The translations under genes were made by a program, and so were the position numbers. 64,000 nucleotides of DNA from Cordia subcordata (lineage: Eukaryota > Streptophyta > Magnoliopsida > Boraginales > Cordiaceae). The stretch spans positions 18,351,001 to 18,415,000 of the forward strand of contig JAPTOF010000006.1 of NCBI GenBank assembly GCA_028554755.1, in the 5' to 3' direction. How positions within the stretch are numbered: the stretch's first letter is position 1; each line of letters starts with the position of its first letter. The notes beneath the pieces are model-generated. The model did not search any database, was not told where the DNA came from, and saw only the letters and a program-made list of their open reading frames with translations. Shown piece after piece: positions 22,763-31,948 of the stretch.

Positions 22763-24544
22763 TGATGAGTTGTGATTTGGTGTGTGTTTGCATTGCCATT
22801 TACTTATATTTTAGAGGTGTTGAATGCTTATAATGATGCATTAGTGTAGTACTTTTGATAGGAATAGGCTTAAGCGTGAACAAATGTGCATATTGAGTTT
22901 AAGAGGTAAATTGCTACACTAATTGCTTGTTTTCAATGATTTAGGTGAACTCTGGGTTAAGATAAAGACTGGACGATGAAAGGTGATGAAGATGGGACAC
23001 GTATGGGGCCAAGAGAGAAGACCAAAGGCCGAAGAGATCAAAATTTGATGAAATAAGTCAGCCGGACGACCAAGGAAAAAGAGCCTGTCGACCTAAACGG
23101 TCGACCGGCCACTCCAGAAAGCTTCATCAAAAAGCCGGACGACCCTCCTTCAAGAGCCGGTCGACCGGCCACTCCAAAGAGCTCCACTAGAAAGCCAGTC
23201 GAGTATTCCAGAGGAAGCCGGTCGACCGGCTATGCAGGAACCTATAAATAAAGCCCGATGCGGAAGAATTTGGGGGGACTAAAAAAAAAAACACGTACTT
23301 CACACCTAACCTCTCACACACTTAACCCTAATCTCTCGCCGCCTCTCACACCCTTTTCACACACTTTTCACCAAGAACCAAGCTTAGTTGGGAGGATTCA
23401 AACGCTTTGGAATCAAGATTGTTCACAAGCCGTGATCTAAATTCATAGGATGAAAGAGGCGTTTCGTTATATTTCTTTCATTCTATTTTCCATTATGTCT
23501 GAATAGGCTTGTATAGGGTTATTAAACTTATGTAATGGGTTGATTTTATACTCTTATGATATGGGATATGATGGCTGAATATATATATATGTTTTGATTT
23601 GTCTTGTTTAATTGGGTGTGCTTTCATTCATGTCTATGTGTTTGATAAAATGCCTAGATGAGTAACATGTATACAAATTGAAGTTTGTTTGTTACTAAAC
23701 ACATCTAATCCATGTTATACTCATGTCGATGTGTTTATATGTGGATGCTATGAAGTGGGTAATGCTTTTATTCATGTCTATATGCGTATTTGCATGCCTA
23801 GTAACGAGCATAACTTTAATATTGCATATTTATGCACGCGCTAGCAAGTGAAATCTTGCTGGAGTGACTTTAGAATGACGAAGCATAATTTAGGGTTAGT
23901 CTAGGTCGAGTCTCCTTTGGCTTTAAATCCAGCCAATAGGTTTCAGGATAGATTTAGTCGACCTTAGCAACACTAGGTCTTGGCTTTAAACCCAGCCAAC
24001 GGTTTAGGTACTAAGGTAGGTTCATTCTAAGCCACCTAGGAAGTTAGTTAGTCAATCTTGAGGCCCTAGGTCATAAGGACCACGCCGTAGCTCTAGGAGG
24101 CGCCGCCTAGGGACGGACCCGCACCGAGTCCTAGGGGGAAATCAAGACATTAACTAGCAACCTAGTTAAGAGCACTTATGATAGTTAGCCGTCATCCCTT
24201 AATCCCATTGCATTTGAGTATAGAATTACCCATTCATAAGTCGAAGTCACCCTATCCCTTTTCAATTGTTAGTTTCCTCTTAATCAACTTGCATTTTCAT
24301 TTTTTTTTTATTCATAGTTTATTTTTATTTCGTTTACATAGAGCTCCTAATAATCCAAAACCCTCAGAAGTAAAATACATATAGTTTAGATCTTTCTTTT
24401 TAGCTCTTTTTAGAACACCAAGCATAGAATTCACTCATATTATTCAAGCCTCCCTGTGGTTCGACACCTGCACTCATAAACACTATATTGCACGATCCGT
24501 ACACTTGCGGGTCTTTTAAAGCTTGCACTCGAAAGGAGACATCA
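22763..24544 (+). repeat. G3 5' LTR
   Basis: It begins TGATGAGTTG and ends GACATCA; 1782 bp. Order of parts: AT-rich start, palindrome zone 23060-23231, TATAAATA at 23243-23250, a (TA)n run near 23580, two TTGGCT...AGCCAA hairpins at 23917-23936 and 23980-23999, and a GC-rich CCTAGG-containing block near 24105. Its mate at 31949-33751 confirms both ends. Confidence 0.95.
23060..23250 (+). promoter_or_regulatory. G3 LTR promoter: GGTCGACC palindromes and TATA box
   Basis: GGTCGACC occurs at 23099-23106, 23159-23166 and 23220-23227, at near-constant 60-61 bp spacing, each followed by variants of GGCCACTCCA. The last copy extends to the perfect 16-bp palindrome AGCCGGTCGACCGGCT (23216-23231), 12 bases before TATAAATA (23243-23250). 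Related half-sites (GCCGGACGACC) lie at 23061 and 23134. The layout suggests a promoter-proximal factor-binding array. This role is inferred. Confidence 0.6.
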
Positions 24545-24550
24545 CGTTTT

Positions 24551-24567
24551 TGGCGCCGTTGCGGGGA
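24551..24567 (+). other. G3 primer-binding site (Asp-tRNA type)
   Basis: TGGCGCCGTTGCGGGGA, six bases after the LTR, matches the complement of the plant tRNA-Asp 3' end except for one missing C. This PBS type is known for Athila and Tat elements. An untranslated leader of about 270 bases follows, to the gag start. Confidence 0.85.
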
Positions 24568-24839
24568 GGCACGGTGATTTGCATTATGTGCTTGTGTGTT
24601 TTGATAATTGCTTTTCTTGCTTTTTCTTTATAGTTTGTTTAGTTTTTACTTATTTTGTTTGCTGCTTACATTATCTTGTTTTAGTTTTTTTTTTGTTGGT
24701 ATATTTCAGCTTTTGACTTTATTTTTTATTTTTATTTTTTATTTTTAGTAGACTTTTTAGGATTGTGGATTATTTGCTGTAGTGTAGGAATATTAAAGTT
24801 TTTGGGGGTTGAAGTGGCCGGAGTTAGGATAGTTTGTGC

Positions 24840-26321
24840 ATGCGTGGTAGGAGATCCCTTAGGAATCCCCTAGTTCCTCTTAATCCCGAACCCGAAAGAA
24901 TCACTAGACGTTTCCGGAATTTAGGAGCTCTTCTTGAGGAGATGACCGATCCCAATCATCCTCATAATCCACCCAATCCCCCAATGAATCCCATTCCACC
25001 TCATGTGCACATTGGGAATCAAGCCCAAGCTTATTTTAGACAAGAGCCCCATAGACCAGATCCACCTATAGATGAGGAACCCACTCTTAGGCAATTCTTT
25101 CTCCCCGAAACCTTTGAGCCCAATTCGGCTATTCAAATTCCGAGTTTGGGGGGGACGAACTTCAAGATTAAGCCTAATATGTTGGCTATGCTTCCCTCCT
25201 TCTACGGGAGAAGCAATGAGAGTCCTCTTGATCATATTACTGATTTTGTTGAAATGAGTTCCACTCTACATGTCCCCAATGTCTCCCAAGAGGTCATACG
25301 TCTAAGATTGTTTCCTTTCTCTCTTAAGGATAAGGCTAGGAATTGGTTGCACTCCTTACCTAATAGGTGCATTACTACATGGGCTGAGCTTCAATCTAAG
25401 TTCTTCCAGAAATTTTATCCCATGGCCAAGACAGCCGATCTTAGGACTGCCATTATGACTTTCTCCCAACATGACCTAGAATCTTTTCATGAAGCTTGGG
25501 AGAGGTTCAAAGATCTTCTTAGACAATGTCCACACCATGGATACAGCAATCATGACCTAATGCAATACTTCTTTCGAGGCCTAAATGAACAAAATAGGAT
25601 GATGGTCAATGCCGCCTCTGGTGGTGGTTTCTATCTTTTAAGACCGACTGAGGCATGGGAGAAAATAGAAATGATGGCTGAGAATTCATTTCAAAATTTT
25701 GCAATGGAAAGGTCTAGTCGAGGGGGTAACAAGAGAAGTGTTAGTGAGGTTGGAATTTCTTCAGACTTACCCTCTAAGGTCGAGGCTTTAACAAATAAAC
25801 TAGATCAATTCATTTCTTCGTCCATTTCATCCCAAGGTCATAGGACTAGTTCTTTAGGTTCTCCCTCTGCCCCTTTAGTTGTTGAAGTTTGTGCATTGTG
25901 CTCCGAGTCATCTCATGAGACTATGGCTTGCCCTTTAGCATCCCAATTTCCTAAATTCATGAAAGAGCAAGTATGTGCCACACAAGTTTATTCTCGTGAG
26001 TATAATCCATACTCGAACACATACAATCCGGGTTGGAGAGACAACCCGAAATTTTCTTGGAGACAAGGACAGCATGAGTCTAGTCCACATCCTCAAGTTC
26101 CACCTCAGCAGCGACCTTGTCCTCAATATCCCCCAGGTTTCTATCATCTGAATCAACCCCGTCTTACTAGTGCTCCTCAACCACAGGCTTTGCCTGCTCC
26201 CTCTAGTAGCCAACCTCCTAGTAACAATATGATGAAAATAATGCAGTTCATTCAGAACCAACAACAAGTGTTGGCAGAAAATAGACAGCAAATGGCGAGG
26301 TTTGAGGCACAATTAGGATAG
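24840..26321 (+). CDS. gag: G3 Gag, intact, 493 residues
   Basis: Structural precursor that would form the virus-like particle in the cytoplasm. The start is the ATG at 24840 (MRGRRSLRNPL). The frame is open to a TAG at 26319-26321. The N-terminal part is Pro-rich (residues about 40-60). The capsid region at about 105-285 has the Retrotrans_gag pattern (FYGRSNESPLDHITDF, DKARNWLHSL, FFQKFYPMAKT). A zinc knuckle CX2CX4HX4C is at C351, C354, H359, C364. The C-terminus is rich in Pro and Gln, ending EAQLG. The stop lies in the same frame as pol, so Gag and Pol form one reading frame split by a single TAG. In G1 the equivalent codon is CAA (Gln), which favours a mutation over programmed readthrough. 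Confidence 0.9.
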   Translation: MRGRRSLRNPLVPLNPEPERITRRFRNLGALLEEMTDPNHPHNPPNPPMNPIPPHVHIGNQAQAYFRQEPHRPDPPIDEEPTLRQFFLPETFEPNSAIQIPSLGGTNFKIKPNMLAMLPSFYGRSNESPLDHITDFVEMSSTLHVPNVSQEVIRLRLFPFSLKDKARNWLHSLPNRCITTWAELQSKFFQKFYPMAKTADLRTAIMTFSQHDLESFHEAWERFKDLLRQCPHHGYSNHDLMQYFFRGLNEQNRMMVNAASGGGFYLLRPTEAWEKIEMMAENSFQNFAMERSSRGGNKRSVSEVGISSDLPSKVEALTNKLDQFISSSISSQGHRTSSLGSPSAPLVVEVCALCSESSHETMACPLASQFPKFMKEQVCATQVYSREYNPYSNTYNPGWRDNPKFSWRQGQHESSPHPQVPPQQRPCPQYPPGFYHLNQPRLTSAPQPQALPAPSSSQPPSNNMMKIMQFIQNQQQVLAENRQQMARFEAQLG

Positions 26322-29300
26322 ATTGCTAGTCAATTGAGTGCTAGAGACCCCGGGAAATTGCCTTCCCAGCCGGAGGTAAACCCTAGAGTCCAATCCTGTT
26401 CCTCCACCGATACCACTTATCCCTCTCAGGCCCAAGCTAAGGCTGTCACTACTCTTAGAAGCGGTCGAGTAGTGGATAATAGGGTAGGAGTTGACTCTGC
26501 AGTGCCTGCACCAAGTAGTCCTTCCGAGCCTAGAGCACAACATGGTAACCTTGTTGGGGGAAATTCTAGAGAGAGTCCTGTTGAGAGAAATGAGACCATT
26601 AGAGATCAGGGAGAGATTAGTACTTCCCGACCACATAGGGAGGGAAAAGAGCCCATGGATGACTCCCATGCATCTATAGATATAGAGCTTAGAGTTCCTT
26701 TTCCATCCACTTTAGAGAGACCTACACCTAGTGAGGATTCTAGGTTCTTCAAGATTTTAGAGCATCTCAAAGATCTTAAGGTCAACCATCGTTTGATAGA
26801 TGCGATCACTTCCATCCCATCTTACTCTAAGTTCTTTAAGGATCTTTGTACAAGGAAACGTAAGTCATCGAAAATTCTTAAGAAGGTGAGGCTTATGGAG
26901 AAGGTGAGTAGTATTTGTACCTCGGGCCTTCCGCCTAAGATGAGTGACCCCGGAGCCTTCACCATTCCTTGTAGGATCCGTGAGACACAAATTGATCACG
27001 CCTTATTAGATTTAGGATCTAGTGTGAATCTTATTCCCTACTCTGTCTATCAGCAGCTAGGTCTAGGTGAGTTGTCTCCCACGTATGTTACTCTTCAGCT
27101 AGCTGATAGGTCTGAGCGTAGACCTAAGGGTGTGATAGAGGACGTTATGGTTCAGGTAGGTGAGTTTGTGTACCCTGTTGACTTCATAGTGTTAGATATG
27201 GATTCGGGACATGACTCTAGACATTCTACACCCATTCTTCTAGGTCGCCCCTTCCTTGCCACCGCAGATGCTATTATCCATTGTAGGTCGGGGGTATTGG
27301 AGATGAAATTTGGGAATTTGAAATCCACTATGAAGGTTGCAGAGGCGATAGATAGGGCGAGTATAGGAGAGGAGGATGGAGAAGAGTGCTTTAGAGTGGA
27401 TGTGATTGATTCTTGCATTGAGGATTTTATAGAAAAGACTATGACTGATGGAGATGATTTGAGGAAATCTGAGGAATTGATTTCTAGTTTTGATTTGGAG
27501 ACCGTAGAGAAGAAATGTGTAGCTTCTACTTCCTTGATTGAGAGCTATTTGATTAATAAGTCACTTGAGGGTAATCCTTCTAGTCCCAGTTCTAGTGATG
27601 TACGCATTGATGATGCTGAGGATAAGCCCCTCTTGGTTGAGCCTAGCCCTTCTTTAGAGCTCAAACCTCTTCCGGATCATTTGAAGTATACATTCCTAGG
27701 ATCTAGTGAGACCCTTCCGGTCATCATAGCTTCCGATCTTTCTAGTGAGAATGAGAAGCGTCTCTTAGAGGTCCTTAGGAAACATAGGAAGGCTATAGGG
27801 TGGAAAATTGACGATTTGCGAGGTATAGACCCTTCTGTTTGTATGCATCTTATTCACCTTGAGGATGGAGCCATTCCTTCTAGGGAAATGCAGAGAAGGT
27901 TAAACCCACACATGAGCGAAGTAGTTAAGAAGGAGATCATTAAGCTTTTAGATGCAGGCATTATTTATCCAATCTCCAACAGTGAGTGGGTTAGCCCGGT
28001 CCAAGTAGTCCCTAAGAAGTCCGGGATCACAGTTGTGGAGAATGAGAGAGGAGAGCTTATCCCTACACGTACTCCCACGGGATGGAGAGTTTGTATAGAC
28101 TATAGGAAGCTCAACTCCAAAACTCGGAAGGATCATTTCCCATTGCCTTTTCCAGACCAGATCTTGGATAGAGTAGCTGGGCATAGCTACTATTGTTTTC
28201 TAGACGGCTATTCGGGATATAACCAGATCCCTGTGTTTCCCGAGGACCAGGAAAAGACCACCTTTACTTGTCCCTATGGCACTTTTGCTTATAGGAGAAT
28301 GCCGTTCGGTCTTTGTAATGCCCCAGCCACTTTTCAGAGATGTATGATGGCCATTTTTAGTGACATGATTGAGAGACATTTAGAGATTTTCATGGATGAT
28401 TTCTCAGTCTTTGGAGATAGCTTTGATGAGTGCTTGAGTCATCTCTCCTTAGTCTTAGACCGATGTGTGGAGAAGAATCTAGTGTTAAGTTGGGAGAAAT
28501 CCCACTTTATGGTGCAACGAGGGATAATGTTGGGTCATGTTGTATCATCTAATGGAATTCAAGTCGACCCAGCTAAGGTTGAATTAATTGAAAAGTTGCT
28601 TGTCTCTAAGTGTGTCAAGGATGTTAGATCTTTTCTAGGACATGCAGGATTTTATCGTAAATTCATTAAGGATTTTAGTCACATTGCACGTCCCTTGTCT
28701 AGGCTCCTAGCACAAGATGTTCCTTTTGACTTTGATGATGAATGTGTTAGAGCTTTCAATAGGCTTAAATCCTTATTGTCTACATCCTCAATTATCCAAC
28801 CACCTAACTACAGTCTCCCATTTGAGGTTATGTGTGATGCATCCGATTATGCAATAGGAGCTGTTTTAGGTCAAAGGAAGGATAAGTTGCCCCATGTTGT
28901 ATACTATGCTAGCAAGACTCTTGATGAAGCGCAAAAGAATTATACCAGCACGGAAAAAGAGCTTCTAGCGATAATCTTCTCTCTTGACAAGTTTAGGTCA
29001 TACATCCTGGGATCCAAAGTGATTGTCTACACCGATCATGCAGCCTTGAAGTATTTTTTGTCCAAGAAAGAATCTAAGCCCCACTTGATTAAGTGGTTGC
29101 TCCTCCTTCAAGAGTTTGACATAGAAATTAGGGATAAAAAGGGTAGAGAAAACTTAGTTGCGGATCATCTTTCCCGTCTTGTTAACGAGCCTTCTAATGA
29201 TCCAGCCCCTTTTCATGATTCATTCCCTGATGAACAATTATTTGCTGTCTCCCATCACACACCTTGGTTCGCTCATATTGTCAATTATCTTGCCACAGGG

Positions 29301-29558
29301 CGTTTTCCTTCCCATTGGGAGAAAAGAGAAAAATATAGGTTCCTAGCACAAGTTAGGCATTTCTTTTGGGAGGACCCCTATCTTTTCAAAGTGTGTGCAG
29401 ATCAAATGATTCGCCGGTGTGTGCCTGAGGAGGCATTTGAGAGTGTGTTGAGCATGTTTCATGATGAGGGGTGTGGGGTTCATTTTAGTCAGAAGAAGAC
29501 TGCTGCGAAGGTCTTGCAAAGTGGACTATTTTGGCCTACTCTCTTTAAGGATGCCTAG
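26322..29558 (+). pseudogene. pol: G3 pol part 1: protease, RT, RNase H, integrase zinc finger
   Basis: Open for 1078 codons in the Gag frame. Using numbering from 26334: protease with LLDLGSSVNLIP (Asp at about 226) and ILLGRPFL; RT with [24 protein letters not shown] (Asp 624), [14 protein letters not shown] and [10 protein letters not shown] (Asp 688, 689); RNase H with [18 protein letters not shown] and YTDHAAL; integrase HHCC finger beginning FHDEGCGVHFS. All catalytic residues of PR, RT and RH are visible. The frame ends at TAG (29556-29558) inside the integrase finger, where G4 reads Gln. The enzymes would copy the element's RNA into DNA inside the particle. Translation of Pol also needs passage of the gag TAG. 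Confidence 0.9.
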
Positions 29559-30556
29559 GAATATTGCAAGAAGTGTTTTAGATGTTAACATTCTGGGTCC
29601 ATCTCTAGGAGAAACATGATGCCTTTATCCCCTATTCTTCCTTGTGAGTTGTTCGATGTTTGGGGTATAGACTTCATGGGTCCATTTCCACCTTCCTTTG
29701 GGTGTCAGTACATTTTAGTGGCCGTTGATTATGTGTCCAAATGGGTTGAAGCTATTCCTACACGCACTAATGACCATAGGGTAGTGGTTAAGTTTATTAA
29801 AGAGAACATTTTCTCTAGATTTGGAGTCCTAAGGTCTTAATTAGTGATGGGGGTTTGCATTTTCGCCATAGGACTTTAGAGGCCTTGTTGAGGAAATATT
29901 CAGTCACCCATAAAGTAGCCACTCCTTATCACCCGCAGACTAGTGGACAAGTTGAGGTGTCCAATAGAGAGATCAAACACATTTTAGAGAAAACGGTTAG
30001 GCCCGATAGAAAAGATTGGTCTATTAGGTTAAATGATGCTTTATGGGCCTACTGTGCCGCCTTTAAGACTCCTATTAGTGTGTCTCCATATAGATTGGTT
30101 TTCGATAAAGCTTGTCACTTGCCAGTAGAACTTGAGCATAGAGCGTATTGGGCAATCAAAGCCCTAAATTTTGACATGGCCAGAGCGGGTGAGAAAAGGA
30201 GGCTAGACTTAGCGGAATTGGAAGAGCTTAGATTCGAGGCATATGAGAATGCTAAACTTTATAAGGATAGGATGAAGAGGATTCATGATAAACACATTAT
30301 TAAGAAATCATTCTCTCTCTCGGATAAAGTTTGGTTGTTTAACTCATGACTGAAGCTTTTTCCAGGTAAGCTTAAGACGAGATGGGATGGTCCATATGAG
30401 GTGATGATTGCCTATCCTTCCGGAGCAGTCAAGATTAAAGACTTGAAGGATGGCCAAGAGTTGACGGTGAATGGGCAACACCTGAAGCATGCATATGATC
30501 CGAGCATGGCTCGTGTGGTGGTTTTAAAGCTTCAGGATCTCGTCTATGGAAGTTGA
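29559..30556 (+). pseudogene. pol: G3 pol part 2: integrase, broken by stops and a frameshift
   Basis: The integrase continues with a second stop, TAA at 29586-29588. Next is the core [14 protein letters not shown] with the first Asp, then a one-base loss near 29830 that shifts the frame just before the second Asp. The frame is open again from about 29855 to 30346 ([23 protein letters not shown] with the Glu, then the [12 protein letters not shown] region), with TGA at 30347-30349. After that, [18 protein letters not shown] and the C-terminus run to TGA at 30554-30556. No chromodomain is seen, as expected for Athila. Three of the breaks (TAG, TAA, TGA) are single C-to-T changes relative to G4. 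Confidence 0.9.
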
Positions 30557-31948
30557 AGATGAGATGGTATTTGCCTGGCTGACGGCTTGGTGGTTAGCGC
30601 TACTAGGAGGCAACCTAGGTTCAATTTTGTAGTTTTGCATGGGTTTTACTTTCGTTTCTTTTTATTTTCTTTCTTTTATCTTTCTTGCACCCAACCCAAA
30701 GTGTGAATCCCAATCCTTTGTCCCATAAGATACACCACTGCTCATTCCAATGCAAGTATGCATAAGCAATGCTACTAATCTTGTTTTTCTTTGTGAGTGT
30801 TTATGAATTGTGAGTCACAGGTTAGTAGTATGGTGATTTGGAGTTGGCATGGAAAGCTTTGAAGAAACTGCAAGGTTGTATCTATCCTTTCTCCACATGT
30901 TCCCCCTATTTGCACCCTATCCCCACCACCCTTACTTGTTTTGTAATGACGACTTGCTTGTTTTTGTTGTGCTTTGCTCTTTTTGCTTGAGGACAAGCAA
31001 AGTTTAGGTTTGGGGGTGTGGAAGCTTGGTTTTCTTGTTATATTTTACTTAGGGTAAATTGCATCATGCATATAAATGGTGAAAAATTTTCAATTTTGAT
31101 GCATGTAGAGTTATTTATTTCTTTGTTGATCATTGTGTTGGCTTTTGTGATTGACTCTATTGATTTATGAAGATAAGAAACATTGTGAGGGAAGGAATAG
31201 AGTGGTTTGAAAACTAAGTCTTGGAGGGGATGCCCTTAAAAGTTGTGGGGAGTGAGAACCTCAAAAGAATGACCCTTGTAGCCACCCCATAGCTTGGTAG
31301 GAAAGAGTGTTAAAAAAAAAAGGGGTTATTGATGTGAGTGCCCCTTCCTTGATTGGTTCTTGTTGATATGCCTAAGCTTTTCTTTTTCTTCCTTTTTGAG
31401 AACACAGTACAAAGCAATTGAAATTGATTAAAAAAAAAAAAAAGAAGAAGGGCAAAAAGGTGCAAAAATCTATGAAGTGAAAAAGAGAAAAAAGCCAAAG
31501 GCACCTAAAAGTTAGTGAATAAGTACATAAGTGACACAATGTCAACTTAGCACAAGTTATCATCTTTGTAGACATGTGAATAAGGCTTATGAAAAGCCAT
31601 TGTGTTTGTATACTCTCTCTTCTTATCTTTGAGGCTTGGTGTATGTTAGGGAGGCCATGTCTGTTGAGGGAGCATGAAATATCAATAATCCGAGTGCGTG
31701 AGTTAGAATCCTAGGTTTGTGGTGGATTGGCTACTTGGGAAATTCCCATGAGGAACGAGACCCCGTACGAGTAGAGGGAAGATCCAAAGAGGCTTAGGGA
31801 TCTCTTCACAATAGGAATGCCCCTTCATGTTTCTCAAATTAATACTGATAGCGAGTCAATCCTTTAGGCATTCCATTGTATCAGCTTTAGAGATAAAATT
31901 TAAGACTGAGCTTGCTTGAGGACAAGCAAGGAGAAGGTTTGGGGGCGT
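30557..31948 (+). other. G3 3' UTR with duplicated hairpin-polypurine module
   Basis: This is 1392 bp with no credible coding region, so no env-like gene. Two modules of hairpin plus polypurine tract are present. Module 1: TTGCTTG AGGA CAAGCAA (30983-31000), then AGGTTTGGGGGTGTGG (31005-31020). Module 2: CTTGCTTG AGGA CAAGCAAG (31911-31930), then AGGTTTGGGGGCGT (31935-31948) touching the LTR. The second is the functional priming site by position. A poly-A-rich tract lies near 31430. Confidence 0.85.
31911..31948 (+). promoter_or_regulatory. Terminal hairpin and polypurine tract of G3
   Basis: A perfect 8-bp stem with 4-base loop (31911-31930) is followed after four bases by the G-rich tract ending at the LTR. 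In retrotransposons the tract primes plus-strand DNA synthesis. The hairpin is conserved in H1, G4 and many array units, but its role is unknown to me. Confidence 0.7.

Noticed and set aside
24551..24570. GGCGCC-rich palindrome considered as a regulatory site
   Set aside because: Its place six bases after the LTR and its match to the tRNA-Asp 3' end identify it as the primer-binding site.
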